The position numbers were made by a program, and so were the translations under genes. A stretch of DNA of 64,000 nucleotides, from NCBI GenBank assembly GCA_948099385.1, contig CANUEZ040000182.1, positions 19,407,501 to 19,471,500 on the forward strand. The letters are read 5' to 3'. The stretch comes from Fasciola hepatica. Lineage: Eukaryota > Platyhelminthes > Trematoda > Plagiorchiida > Fasciolidae. Positions 1 to 12,954 of the stretch are shown piece by piece. The number at the start of each line of letters is the position of its first letter. Positions within the stretch are counted from its first letter, which is position 1. The notes under the pieces were generated by a model. The model was given only the letters and a program-made list of their open reading frames with translations, ran no database searches and was not told where the DNA came from.

Positions 1-2220
1 CAGCAGCATTCTACATTTTCAAGGTGCAAAATGCATTCCACGCATTGCCACACTGTTGGGAGGGCTCTGAAACAGAGCCTGGAACTTCCCTGAATCTTCA
101 CTCAGAAGAAAAAATATAGTGCTCGTAGTTCAAGTCAGACAGTTTACTACTTCAACCAGTATCGATACCATTGTTCTCACACAAGGATACGGTTTTATCA
201 ACTACACAATCGATAAGGAAGGAGGGAAGAAAGCAAACCTAACAAACGCCACTTGTGCTGAACTGCGGTAAAAGATTGCCCTAAGCACGAACTCGTCTCC
301 AATTATTCGGGTGCAAGCACTGGAAAAGGGAAATAAACTTCTCCGGCACACTCTTCAATGACAGGCAGCGCCAGCGAACTGTGCGGGCAACTAAGTCGAA
401 CGCCGCTTTCAGATCGGGCGAGACAGAGGCTGTGAAATTTGGAAGGTGTGTCTACTCCAAGAGTTTTCGAGAAGTAAAGATTTGATTGAGGAAACTCTGA
501 CCGGGTCTGGAACCGGCTTGATTCTCACGTCTATATCTTTCACGGGCATTGGATAATCGGTGGAGAATTATCCCGGTGAGCAGTCCTGATGTGATACTCA
601 CCAAGCTATTTCCCTTGTGTTTTTTCACTAGAGGATCATGTAGATTGGAAGAATCGTCGATTCACATCATTCCTTGGGAATCTGTACACTGATTCAGCTT
701 ACCCGGAGCAGTTCTGTTAACTCGGAAACCAAACCTTCAATTCAATCCTTCAAAGAAGATGGTGACAACCCTTCCGGTCCAGCAGCTTTACACCTTTTCA
801 AAGATGACCATACCAGATTGGGGAGTGAGATATACCTGCATTGGTACACTTGCAGGTACTTCTGCTCCAACGGTATCGATTGCGATTATTGCCAACAGAC
901 TGAGCCTGCTCCATTTCCCTACATTTCGCAATCCACCACCACTCACCGTCATTTCTCAAACTCCCAGTCAGATGGCGCCTCAGGGATTTGCGCACTTCAT
1001 TGAATGTGACATCCGGAGGTACACACGTGCGAGTATCCAACAGATGTCGAAGATATCCGTCATTTGTGAGTCCTATCTGGACCTATGTCTTGAGTGACAC
1101 TAGAAGCGGTGTAAAAGGCCTTCTTGCTATGTTATCAACATTCATATGGGTCCTCAATATCCGGCTGCATAGATAATCGTGTATAGAGCTCTGCCTAAGA
1201 AGCAGGTCGTCGGTTATCACCTGGAATCAACTGCGCAGGATGGGTGGCTTTGACATGGGTGCGACCAAGGACAATACGCAAACAGAAACGAACACATCCC
1301 AAGGCGTGACCTGAGCCCATAGGCGTAGACTAAAGTGAACGACAACCTTCGACTGATCCACGCCAGCGACGGCCAATGACAATACGGTGGATTTGAATCC
1401 AACGTTGTGAAGACATAAGATGAGGCCATGCGAGTCTATGCCGCTTCTTATGACACAAATTTCTACTCGCCAAAAGCAATCTGCGATCAAGGCACTGGTG
1501 AATGAGACGATTGCCGTTATCGGTGCAGTCGGCTGGGATAGCAAACGGGCCTCTAATGTGCCCTTCAAAATCTCTCAAACGGCCAACTTGGGCGTTAAAA
1601 TCCTCAGAAATCACAGCCACTTCCGTAGAACGCACACTTCGAAGCAGTTGATACAAATCGTGGTAGAGTTCATCCTTGGTATCAGAGGAACTGCAATCAC
1701 TGGGCACATACACAGACACGACGAACAAGCATCAGTACTTCAGTTTGTTGCTGTTGACATGTACAGAACCGTCCATCCGAACTGCATGCAAACGACTGCT
1801 GATTGGAATCCAGTCTAGCAATACACGCTCAGCTGTCAGGCTCAAAGCAATCCCAACACCAGCCTGACTACGAGTTCTAGAAACCGGACCACCCGACACG
1901 CGAACAGTGAAGCGAACAATTGAGGTTCTATCTCAGATGCAAAGATTCATCACAAAAGTAGGATCTTGTGTGCGCGTTTTAAAGACACAGCACACATCTA
2001 GTTTCCAAGTTTTAAAATTTCTAACAAGGGCAGCATGTTGCCTTATCTGACAGTGCGTGAAATGAACATGCAGGCTTAACACATGTGTTGGGTTTGTGTC
2101 GTATTCCTGAACTACCGCTTCCTCCAGGGCCGCAATTACCCGTAGCATTCTGCATCGATGTTAAGTTGAGAGAGAGAGGAAATTAGTGGAACTATTTACA
2201 GGAAGGATGCTGGAGGTTTC
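1..2220 (-). mobile_element. RTE-d non-LTR retrotransposon, 5' two-thirds (copy d1)
   Basis: Read on the minus strand this is a decayed RTE-like element. An apurinic endonuclease-like domain lies at about 1318-1915, with the motifs SVYVPSDC and DFNAQVG. A linker follows, then the start of the reverse transcriptase (RT) near 300-790, with AGPEGLSPSS and a degenerate NQAGSRPGQ motif. Stops and frame changes interrupt all of it, so no protein can be made. The RT C-terminal part is missing at the window edge. It is the mirror image of copy d2 at 19.9-22.9 kb. A third copy at 42.4-43.5 kb is clearly more diverged, so the near-identity of d1 and d2 reflects duplication, not youth of the family. Assignment to the RTE/SR2-like group is by motif memory. 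Confidence 0.8.
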
Positions 2221-2357
2221 CGGACAGATCACAGTTTGCGACTGCGCACATCGCCGACATGATTTTTCTTGAGAAACCTAACCGGAGCCTTTGGCTCAAC
2301 ATCCAGATCCTTAATGATGTGGGGCAATAACCCAGTTCGGGAGAGCGACCGATTCAC
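1..2357. repeat. Left arm of a 2.36-kb inverted repeat
   Basis: Every base p here pairs with base 22148-p in 19791-22147. The sum stays 22148 across the whole arm, so there is no indel. Position 1 pairs with 22147, so the repeat may continue left of the window. The inner end is sharp at 2357/19791. Reading frames throughout both arms are identical apart from a handful of substitutions. The arm consists of RTE-d sequence plus about 130 bp of its 5' side. Confidence 0.95.
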
Positions 2358-2754
2358 TTGTGGAGCAAGTTCTTCTGGTCTGTTCTGTGAGAATCGAGTG
2401 TTGTACGCACTTTGTTTTGTCTTAGCAGGTAATATTTTATCGGTCTGCTCTTCTGATTGAGTGTTCAACCCCATGCACCCAATGGAACAAGCGAAACATG
2501 GACGGGCAACATCTTTTCGGGCGGGGATGTTCAGGTTTGGCGGGCAGTAGCTATCCACTAGAACGCTATGGCTTCCTCGACCGTCGAGATAAACTGCGGG
2601 TATTCCACTCCCACGTTCATCTAGTAGAGGGTTTTAACCGGTACATTGTGTCTCTCCGCATTAGGTTGTTGGAGTGTCCTGTCCAAAGTCACAGTCGCTA
2701 GAACCAGAGGTTGCCCAAAATCTGATTCAGAACGACTGGACTTTGTCCGGCCTA
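2358..2754. other. Spacer, no gene recognised
   Basis: About 400 bp between the inner end of the left inverted-repeat arm and the 3' end of an RTE-a copy. Short open frames occur on both strands but none has a recognisable domain or splice context. Confidence 0.5.
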
Positions 2755-4035
2755 CAGCGTTAAACAACATGGCAATCCCTACTGACAACTGCCTTTCCCA
2801 CCATGTCGTACTTAGAAACAGAGAGAATGAATGCACAAGGCGGACAATGAGTGGACCTACACATGTGAGAAAAAGAAAGAACGACCTAACAGCCAACACA
2901 TGGAATACACAGTCTAACTGTACAAACGCACATTGATCATCCATTCTGACTTGACAGAAAGAAAGTGACAACACGATCGCCACCGTTCACGGTTTGCTGC
3001 CGTATCCTTCAGTGTCTCCAGCCAATTCGTTGGGCGATCGTTTGGACCCCAACCACGAAGACGTGAGCCATCGACTTCTTCAGTTCGCTGTACATTTTCT
3101 CATTCCCCGCTGCCACATCATCTGTTGACCTCCACGTGGCTTCTTGCATTCCCGAACAGGAACGGAAACCACAGCACGGTAAGTTAGACGTGTTTGCCAT
3201 ACGTAACACGTGCCCCAACCAACGAATTCTACTAAGCTCTAGATACACCGCGATTGAACACTCTCTGAACTAGTACCCAAAACTTGATTTGTAACCTTAC
3301 CATTGCTCACCCGGTCATTCCATCTAATATTAGCGATACTACACAAACACCGATGGTCGAAAACCTCAGGCCAACGAACATCTTCCTCACACAGACTCCA
3401 TGTTACGCAACCGTACAACAAAACTGAACGCACCGCGGCACAGTACACACGACCTTTCAACTTCCTCGAAATCATCAGGTCGATGTCACAAGTGCTCTCG
3501 GTCCGGCGTACGCCGCTCGAGCATTGTACATACGCGCGCTCACCTCTACTACACCGTGCTTTCATCCATCCTCACGCTGCTACGGTGGTAAGTGAAGCGG
3601 TCGACAACAGTCAGCACGCCCTCCCCCTCACTTTGAATATGCAAGGCGCGCGTCGAACGGAGTTACACCTCTTGCGAGTCCACCTAGTGCATGTCGCGCA
3701 TGTTCCGTGCATTCGAAGAAGCAGACAAGATCACCAACGTAATCTAAGTCACAGTTTTTCCACTACTTCCCAGTTCGACGCCCACATCCGTAAGATTTCG
3801 TAAAGCATTCTCCATTTTCTCGTGCATGACGAAGTTGAACAGGAATAGCGGAATGGGACATCCTTATCGAAAATCGCTAGTAGTATCGAATGGATTGGTC
3901 AGTCCACCGTAAACCTTTACGCGACCAGAAGAATGACAATACAATGTTCTCAGTGGATTCTCGAACTTCTGTGGCATATCACGGATCACTGATGACCACG
4001 CGCAGCGACTAAAGGCGCGCTCGGGATGCATCATG
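2755..4035 (-). mobile_element. RTE-a non-LTR retrotransposon, 3' part (copy a1)
   Basis: The minus strand encodes the end of an RTE-type RT and its C-terminal region. Recognisable pieces are LFNFVM (near 3840), KGRVYCAAVRSVLLYG (near 3440) and IRWLGHVLRM (near 3225), all in different frames. The 3' end near 2755 (reverse of gttaaacaacatggcaa) matches the ends of the copies at 17.1 and 56.0 kb. The region upstream of the RT palm is absent, so the copy is 5' truncated. Many stops and shifts mark it as older than a2 and a4. Confidence 0.8.
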
Positions 4036-4089
4036 TTCTGGTTCCTCTTTCATCGTCGGATTCCACAGTCCAACGTCGACGTTGGAGAT

Positions 4090-7000
4090 GGACAGAGGGT
4101 GCATCGACATCAGAGCATTATCTTTTTATTTCCTTATCAGACGCCCTGTCGCGCCAATTAGCCTTAGGGAATTTCTCGCATGCCACAGTGATCGAAAACT
4201 TCTAATCTACGGATTTCCTCAGCGCGCAGTCGCCAGGTTTCGCAGCCATCGATCAGTAGGAGGGAGGGGGGGGGGGGGAGGGGCACGATGAACACAAACT
4301 AGAGTTCTTCGGCTGATTTCGCTGTGAGTCCACAGTGTCCATATAGCTGCAGGAAGGTTTTTCTGGTGCTGTCGACTCGTAATACCACTTCATCTTTTGA
4401 GTGGTGCGTCGGAAGCAGAGTTGAGTCTGGGTATTTGAATGAAGGAGCGTTTTTGACTGGTCGGTCGTTGATGAAGTTATTGAATTTTCAGTCCTGGATG
4501 AATTATGAAAGCTTCGGCGTCGGTTGAGTTCACTTTTAGCCCGATGGACTTCGTGAAAAAATTGACTCGGTCGAGAATTAGTCGGAGCGTACTGGGAAAG
4601 CCTCCTAAGAAGACAATATCATCCGCGAACTCTGGGTTCGATATATGTGTTTCCTGGCTAAAATAAACGGCGAGATAGTCGTGTACTGAATGGCTCATTG
4701 TCCAATCAATGGCGTAGTTAAGTAGCACCGGTGAGAGGGGACAGCCGTGTTCAACGGTTTCTGATCACTGAGCTTGGCGCTTAGGTCGCAAACGTTTCAT
4801 CATCAATCGAGGTGACATCATCAGTGCGCAGGTCACTTCGACTGGTGGTGGAACGTCTGAGACCTCAACGCCAAGCTCAGCGATCGGAAGCCGTTAAACA
4901 ACATCAACGTGAGCTAAAATGAACACGAATTTTCAGAAGCATTGAGAGGGGACAGTCCTGTTTAACACCGGTAGTGAATGCGAACTCCAAGGATGCTTCG
5001 TCATACATACAAACCCTAGCGCCAGTGGTCGCCAAGTATCTCGTTAAAAGCATTAAAAGCTCATCAAATTGAATTGTGGCCGAAAGGGACTCGCGATAAA
5101 CCGAATCGAAGGTGGTCCGGAAGTCGATCAAGGAAGCTAACGTTGGCAACTAATGACCGTTAGCGGTACTCTATTATTCGGTGCAGTGTGAAAATTTGAT
5201 CCACACAGCCCATGCCGTGGCGAACCCCCTCCCCCCCCCCCGCAAGTTTGGGAGAGCACCTCGGTCTCTTAAATCGGAAAAACAATATCAACAACGCCTG
5301 AAAAACCTTTGCGGCGAAATTGACCAAGCAGATCCCTCGGTAGTTCCCATTTACCGATTCATCACCCTTCTTCGGAATGAGCAGCAGAACAGACATGTCC
5401 CAGTCAGATGGGAATGATTTCTCTCGCAAAATAAAGCCAAAACGTCTACATAACTTATTATTCAATGACGATAAACAGGTTTCATATACTTCTGTAGGGA
5501 TGCTATGTTTCCCAATGGTCTATCTGCCTTCCAATTCGTTAATATTCTTGGTAATTTCAGTGGTACTCGGCTGGTCGCAGTTGCTTTCGTACTGGACTGG
5601 AGGAGTTGACATTGGATCTTTCATCGGGTGGTTTGTAGACCGGTGTTCGATTCATCGGTCCATTTTCTTACTTTATTCGGGTGTTAGATTTCCTGCCGCG
5701 TCACGAAGGAGTGCATCCTGTTTGTAGTACCTACTCGAGGAATTGCAAATAAGGCGGAACAAGTTGTTCAAGTTACTGGTTATTGATGCGGTTCCATTTT
5801 TTTTGACAATTTTTATCCAGTATCTCTCGAGGTCAGGGGCGCGTGAAGCCTCCCGCTGCGATCTGTGGCGTTCATAACCACCTGCAAACCAAACTTAAAG
5901 TGCTTTGATTGAAAACTGGAGTGCGCTCTCAAAGATCCAATCTCTTGTCCGCTTTTTTTGTTCTTCCGAGTTTCGTCCATGCAGCTTCTGTGATTGTCGA
6001 CTTCATTTGAGTCCATTGCGCTCCCATATAATTTCGTCTTCTTCTGCGTTGGTTTCGGCAATCAATCGAATTGTGATTGATCGTAACAGCGCTTGTCGCT
6101 TCTCTGGATTTTTTACAGCTGTAAAGTATATCCGGGAGGAAGCAGAGACCCTAATACGTGCATACAGAGGAATTTTTTAGCACACACGTAAGGGGACATG
6201 GTCAGTGTCGTTTGCGTTCTCCGTCTTTGCATCTCGATACGCTCGGTAATCCTCCACAGACGAGGCCCAACGGGGCATCACCAGGATATGATCGAGTTGG
6301 TGTGCACTGTGACTGTCGTTGAAGCACCATGTTAGTAGGTGCTTCTTGGGGTGTTGAAAGCGAGCGCTGGAGACAATATTTCTGTTGATGTCGGCTAAAC
6401 CGATGCGGCCGAATCATGTGAGAATATGGTGACTGAATTCGTCGGGCGTACCTGTGCAAGCGTTTCCATCTCCTACGATGAAAAGTGCATCGCATCTTGA
6501 AACCCGGTTTATTATCTCCTGCGACATATGGCAAAACTCACCTTTGGTTCCGTTGCCGGTTGATATGGTTGGAGCATAGACCGCAATTACGGTCAAACGG
6601 TGCGGAGAGCTTTTAAAGCATGTCAAGGCGAGAATGGATGAGATTAGTTCTTAAGAAATCACTGCGTCTTTGGCTGCTTCGTTTAGGGCGAACGCGGTGC
6701 CGTAGAGATCGGAATTGTTCGCCGGGCCGCTGTGATGAAGCCAACAGGGTATATCTACCTCCGGGATCCTTATTTGTCTACTACCTAATTTGTATAGGCG
6801 AGCTTCTGAGACGCAAGCAATAACTACGTGATGGCCATGTTGGGTCCGCATTGTGATCCACTGGCTGCCGATGTTACGAAGCGGAGTCTCCGGTATCAAG
6901 GTTGCACATTTAGCCCTTGGATAGTGAAATGCAGACGGCAAGACAGCAGATTTGTTCCAAAGGAGCCGGTGGTCTGATGTGAGGTACCGGGTAGGTTGGA

Positions 7001-7200
7001 CACTTTTCCTTTGCAGCCGTTGAATCAGATCACATCCGACCATTTAGGAGTTTCTGTCTTTGCATGCCAAACACCGACTTGTCGAGGATTTGATACCTCG
7101 GTTACCTTGACTAGTTCCTTTAGACATCCAATGCACCCCTTAGTGGGTCGCAGAGGCACGCAAGCCGTCCCACCACGTCAAGGGGCAGTCTCTTCATGAA
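4090..7200 (-). mobile_element. RTE-b non-LTR retrotransposon, nearly full length, decayed (copy b1)
   Basis: On the minus strand from about 7200 down there is a 5' leader, then an endonuclease (about 7000-6200) with an altered catalytic region CVSEAR and later VIAVYAPT. An RT follows (about 5465-4480) with LLIPKKGDESVNGNYRG, CVDQIFTLHRI and an intact FADD box in NPEFADDIVFLGG near 4640. The C-terminal region decays toward 4090. Several stops and frameshifts are present, so it is inactive. Poly-C (5225-5240) and poly-G (4265-4280) runs within it probably mark slippage sites. Its 5' end abuts the 5' end of copy b2, giving a head-to-head pair. Confidence 0.75.
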
Positions 7201-10075
7201 TTGTCTCCACAATTAGCTCTGATCATGCTACGGCGTCCCCGGTAAGATACGCGCCCTGTGCTCCTCCGGTGGCCAGAGTGACCCAAACGTGAGTTAAGAA
7301 CCTCAACCTGATTTCAAGGTCGCGAGTCCACGTAGCCTGCTGGGAACTGAAAACCCTTCTGGATGCAGACAGCCAGTGTATTGCCATGCGTACCCTCTAC
7401 GACTATGGGATTGACGTTGCTTGTCTATGCAAAATACGCCGACCCAAATCCGAAAGCCGACAAATCCAAGTCTCTGAAACGGACGCATCCTACCGAGTGT
7501 ACCACAGTAGGCCAGTATATAATTCTGGGCTTCCCGAAGTTGCGATCGCAATGAACAGTGGAGCACACAAAACCCTGATCTCTTGGAAAGCAGTTTCTCC
7601 AAGAATTGCTGAGCCAATAACTAAAGATGTTTTCCACAATGTACCTCAGAATCCAGTCAACCGGGTCCCGGGCACGATACGCTGTTAATTGCAGGAAATT
7701 GGAATGCCCGTACGGGGACCAGTATACCAAACATGTACTGGGGAAATTCGGTCACAGCCGACGATGCAAAAATGGTGACCGCCTGGTCGCGTTTACGGAC
7801 CTTAATCGACTGGCTGCCACCAATACCCACTCCCAGCATCAAAAAGGGCACCTGCTGACTTGGTATTCCAACGAGGTAGGAGAGCGCACCAAGCCGACTA
7901 CACCTTGGTGCGACCTCGTTGAGCATCTCTGAACGAGAACTGTGGGGCATACCGGGAAACGCTAATGGCACGGACCACACACTGAAACGTTCTCGTCCCA
8001 CGCTTCACTTTTCAGTACGACGAGAATCTCGTCCTTACCGCAGAGTAGATACTTGTACGCTAACAACCCCGGACAACGTTCAAGCCCTGTCAAACGCGAT
8101 CTCATCCAGACTAGATGCGATCGACGAGAATGGTGGCGTAGATGAGCAATGGACGTGGTTAAACGTATCTGTCGCCAGCACCTACCTCGAACAGCTAGGC
8201 AAAACAAAGTGGCACAGGAGAGATTGGATCTCTGCGCAAACCCTTAATCCTTGTGTTGAGGCTAGGGACGCCAAATTTCGCAATTCATCTAATACACAAC
8301 CCTCACTGCGAAGCTGCACGCCCAGCGAAGAGTGACTGTAACCGATATTGATCTGAAGTTTCATGCTGGACAGAAACGGCGGCCACTGTTGGAGAATTTG
8401 GGAAGCTTTTCCGATTCCAATACTTCTCTTCGGGGAAGGCACAACCTACTACTCCGCGCTACGCGGTGACAGCGGCCACCTCATATCGGTTTGCGACCAG
8501 AAGCTCCAAGGATGGATCGAACCTTTCAGTCAGCTGCTCAACCGCCGTCCCATACAATATATCTGTATAACGGCATCGGGCGATAAAGGCAATATGCAAT
8601 TGATCTCGAGCCTCCCAACGAATCAGAAATCGTCACCGCAGCTCAAACAATGAAAAGCAAGTCAACGGGTGAGAATGGCACCCCATCTGAGATCTTCAAG
8701 TTCTGTTTGCCAGTTCTACTGAACCCAGAAAGTACGCTCTTCCGTTGTCTCTGGGAGGCCGAAGTTTTTCTCAAAGACTGGTCAATCTTTATCTTACTTT
8801 CTATACCAAAGACAAGACTGTCAACGCGAACTACAGGGGTATCAGGCTTTTTGATATAGCTGCCCAACTTCTTGCGACTATCTTGCTAAATCGCCTTGTT
8901 GTTGTTTGTGACACGTGAAAACGCTCGAACCAGTGTGGTTTTCGTCGATACACTGTGCTGAACAGATCTTCAGGCCACGGCGAATCCTAGAGCATCGTTA
9001 TAAATTCCAACAACCCACCATACCGTGCTTTATTGACTTTCGGGTAGCATTCGGCTCCATTGACAGACAGTCACAATGGAGTGTAGTGCAAATCGACGGG
9101 ATGCTCGAAAAGTACGTAGGAACGTACTACTCGGCAGTACAAGCGCGCGCCGCACCTACGGCGAAGAGTCTTCGGAGTTCACAATCGATTCCAGCTTCCG
9201 CCAAGGATTTCCTCAATCACCAGCCCTGTCTAGCCACGCAACTAGCTGGACAATGCATCGCGCCCTCACCAATTTTTGAAGAATACAAATTGATCACGAT
9301 TATTGAGTTACAGACCTCGAATTCGTCGTGGATACTGTCATTCTAGGAGGGGGCTCCGAATTATGCATCCGCTTTTCGACCGTACATATGTAAAACCAAG
9401 GCTGTTGGTCTGGAGAGAATCACTATGAAAACCGAATTCCTCACGACTTCCCAAGGCCTAACACATTCTATCCGCGTCAATGGCAAAAATCTGGAACGGG
9501 TACACTATTTTAAGTACCTGGGTTTTACTATCCAGCCACACGGTCAGGTCAGAGACGAGGTTAGGCTTCGTGTAGACTGCGCACGGGGAGCGTTCTTGCA
9601 ACTTCGTAAATCGTTGTGGTGTCACAGCGAGCTAAGCTTCCACACGAAGCTGCGCATATACCGAGCTGCCGCCTGCCGTGTTCTTACATAAGCACGCGAA
9701 ACTTGGTCGGTGAGAGTAGATGACACGAAAAGGCTGGGAAGATTTTACCACTGGTGGTTCCGCTACATGACCAAAGTCAAGTGGTATGATCGCGTCACAA
9801 TCTCATCCGTGCGAATACACAACTTTTTCGTCCCTCCAACAACGTGCCTACAGTGGTTTGGCCATGCCCTACGACAGTCCGTCTTTGGAGTACACGACTG
9901 GCGTGACAGCTGAAATTTACGGTTAGCAGCTCTTGCCTCAGACTGGAACCCGTGGACAGCTACCATCAGGGACATCCAAGAAGCCGACTTATCCTGTCGC
10001 AGGAGATAGCCGCATAAAAGTAAGAGTAAGGTGCAGTCTCATCGTAATGCTAGAAGATAGCACACTGAATAAACA
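7200..10075 (+). mobile_element. RTE-b non-LTR retrotransposon, nearly full length (copy b2)
   Basis: Plus-strand order: a 5' leader from about 7205 (shared with 10345-10430); an endonuclease at 7380-8000 with GNWNARTG and NGTDHTL; a linker of about 400 bp; an RT from about 8590 to 9420; and a C-terminal domain at 9425-9990 with VHYFKYLGFTI and LQWFGHALR. The RT active-site box reads FVVDTVILGG, so the first Asp of the usual xADD has become Val. The element ends near 10030-10075 after a stretch containing gccgacttatcct, shared with copies b4 and b6. Frameshifts interrupt both domains. At about 2.85 kb it is close to a complete RTE unit. Confidence 0.8.
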
Positions 10076-10149
10076 GCCGTGCATAAGGACGAAGCGCCTC
10101 TTCGCCTGAATAGCGTTTTCTTTTCTAAATGCCATACAAGTCTACTGAC

Positions 10150-11420
10150 TGCACTGTGACGTGACACATGCGGCCCAAAACCAAATAAGACCGTCACTCT
10201 TGCTGCCTAGCTGATTGCACTTGGATGGAAAAGGTCAGAGGTGCAGCCTCGAACGAAAAGGACCGGACTGGGTTACCGAGTATCACAAAAGCCCTGAACG
10301 GTGCTGAGGACACCGCTTCGTACAACTATTCCCAAAACCCTCCATGGACTTTGTGAAATTACGCTCTCCCATTATGCTACGGCGTTTCCAGTAAACAACG
10401 CGTCTTGTGTCCCAGCGGCAGAAGTGACAAGACAGCGAGCTGGAATTCTCCATTGTAAAAAAACAGACACGCAGTATATCGGAATATGAGAACGCTACTA
10501 AACGCAGGTAGACAAAGTATTATAAAACGAACACTACACGATTACTAAGAAGACACTGAGTGTCTTTCCGAAGTTCGACTATTCAGCTCGTGCACTCGGT
10601 GTATAAAGGTCCCGGGAGGCGATAGTTTATTGCCTCTGTCACAGTGGGCCTGAGAAGAACTCCAGACAACAGGGTGTCACGTTCACCCGGAGAAAATGGG
10701 TCAACAGCGCCCAGATTTTTCAGGAATCGATTTCTTCCAGGATGTCCCTGGCAGCCTTCAAGGGCTCTTCATAAGATTTGTCGGTGATTGCTACCTGTGA
10801 AGCGGCAAACACAGCTGAAAAAATAACAAAAGATAACTTACTACGGAAAATAACAAGATCTAATCTGTTGCGTTCCAAGAGGTGGGGTACTCTTCGTTGC
10901 CGGTGACTGAAACATATGAACAGACCACTTGGACGAGTCCACTCGCCATGTCCTAGGATAGTTCGGAATTGGCCAAAGTTGTGATAATCAAAATCAACTA
11001 GTGGATATGGTCGACGTTAACACGGTAGTCATCTGCAAAACGCGCAACCAACATTCCAAAATACATTTTCTAGCCTGGTACTCAAACGGTGGTCGCAGAG
11101 CGCACCAAACTGAGCATATTCTGGTGCGACCCCGTTAGGCTTCATCGGTTAAGGATTGTCGGGCATACCGTGGCACTGTAACAGCAAATACGAATGGTAC
11201 CCACCATGTTTTTGTACGCGAAGGATTCTAAACACATTTGCCTGCGCGCATCAAATTTTCACCGATTCAAAATTGCAGAACTCGAAACTGCGAAAAGCAC
11301 AACGCCATATGAAACGAAATCAAAGCCCTACTAAGTACTGCAACTAGCGTGCCAACGGATGGGCTTTCCGCGGAAGAACAATGAAAGATAATCAAGTCGG
11401 TGGCAAAACACGTTGCCTGA
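10150..11420 (+). mobile_element. RTE-b retrotransposon, 5' part (copy b3)
   Basis: Starts with a leader matching those at 27.0 and 43.9 kb (ggtcagaggtgcagcctcg at 10230). An endonuclease follows, beginning near 10485 with NMRTLLNAGRQS and CLSEVR, continuing to HQTEHILVRPR near 11105. Stop codons are frequent. The element is cut at about 11420, where RTE-d sequence begins, so RTE-d either inserted here or replaced the 3' half. Confidence 0.7.
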
Positions 11421-11424
11421 AAGG

Positions 11425-12950
11425 AACTAAAGAAAAATAAAAATGTCTGAAACACTGGATTCGGCAACCACATTGCAACTATCAGTCAACGAACAGAAAG
11501 CTCGACTGATAGGAAGCACAGAACGTCGCAGAATACAGCTAGAGACCTCGCGCACCGCCACGGTCGATCTTAAGAGATACCAGATAGAAATGGCACAGAA
11601 GATGGAGATCGCATCGGGCACTGGTGACTCTGAAAGATTTTTTCCATTCATTCGCAATGCTTTCAATGGGTGATATGGGTCTGAGTCCGACCCACGTGAT
11701 GCAATAGGCCAGGTTATCTCCGAACAGAGCAACGAATCGAACTTTAGGTGAAGCATTTCGATCCGCTTCTCAACCCAACTTTCGATCACATCACCGGTCC
11801 TCCGTGAGATAGGCTACCTTAAACGACATAAGACTGCTGGACCGGATGGGTTGTCTCCGTCTATTTTCAAAGACCATGGCTCAACATTGTTGTTGGAGTC
11901 AACAAAACTCCTCGGTTTGATATGGGATAGGAAACAAGTCCCAAAGAGTTGGTGTGAATCGATGATTATACCCTGTGAAAACCACAAGGGAATAAGTTTG
12001 ATTAGCATCACATCTAAACTGCTCGTTGGTATTATTCTCCATCGCTTATCAGCCGCTCACGAACAGTTCTCGCGCGAGAATCAGACTGTTTAGACCTAGT
12101 CGAGGGTGCGCCGATCACATCTTCACTCTTCGACAAACTTTATAACATAGGCACACCTTCCACAGGCTTACTATCCTCGTTTTTCTTGGTCATAAAGCGA
12201 CCTTCAACTCAGTCGACCGCACAATTCTCTGGCGCTGCCTCTTGTTGAGGGGTGAATCAGAGAGATTCATTCCCATCATAAAGTCCGTATACTTGAACAA
12301 CCGAAACCGAGTTTGGACTTACGGTGCTCTTTCGCTCACGTTCACCACGAGAAGGCACGTTTAGCATTTGCCAATGTGAGTCATCTGTGGTGTCCGCATA
12401 AGGTCCGTTTATTTATCAATGGTCGAATGTGGGCTGCAGCCCTTAGGCCCGTGCTCCTATATGGTTCAAAAACATGGTCATCGCGGGTGGAGGATATACG
12501 AAAATTGTCGGTATTTGAACACCGATGCCCTTGTAGCATTGCTCGAATCTGGTGGGAACATCTATCGGCAATGGTAGGGTTCAGCGAAGAGTCTGAGATT
12601 CATCAACCAAATCATTAGATGAAACACTAAAAGTCACCAGGCTAAGATGGTTGGGGATATGTGTTGCGCATGTCCCCTGACAGGATCATCGGCGCGCCAT
12701 GTTCGCTCAGACCGGTAACAGTTGAAGGATGAGCAGAGGCTGGCCAGTCCATGGCATGAAAAGCCTAACCTGTGAACTGACTTGGCCGTCTAATGTGTGC
12801 TAGACTTCCTGGGTGAGGTCTAAGAGACCCTCCCACTCCGTGGTTATATACGTTAGAGGAAATGGCTACGTGTCGTGATCAGTGGCGCTCCTGTATTCAC
12901 AAACTTCCTTCATCGGCTTGATACCAATATTTGTAGTTCTTTTACTGCTC
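11425..12950 (+). mobile_element. RTE-d retrotransposon, RT and 3' part (copy d6)
   Basis: Plus-strand frames give AGPDGLSPSIFKDHGS (11840), a strongly shortened palm, then KARLAFANVSHLW, LRPVLLYGSKTW and FEHRCPCSIARIW (12340-12560), the C-terminal signature of this group. Most of the palm between 12100 and 12310 is out of frame and deleted, with no aspartate box. The 3' section (12880-12960) resembles 58838-58910, which gives a second example of this 3' end. Inactive. Confidence 0.7.
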
Positions 12951-12954
12951 CTCT

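Noticed and set aside
798..1176. Several overlapping open frames of 60-130 codons in the inverted-repeat arms (and their mirror images)
   Set aside because: They are duplicated only because the arms are duplicated. The meaningful frames are those of the RTE-d endonuclease on the opposite strand.
10720..11010. Minus-strand frame of about 95 codons ending ARDILEEIDS, with a possible 27-nt intron
   Set aside because: The plus strand of the same stretch encodes the RTE-b endonuclease (SPLAMS, HQTEHILVRPR) in its usual order, so the minus frame is a shadow; it also lacks a start codon.
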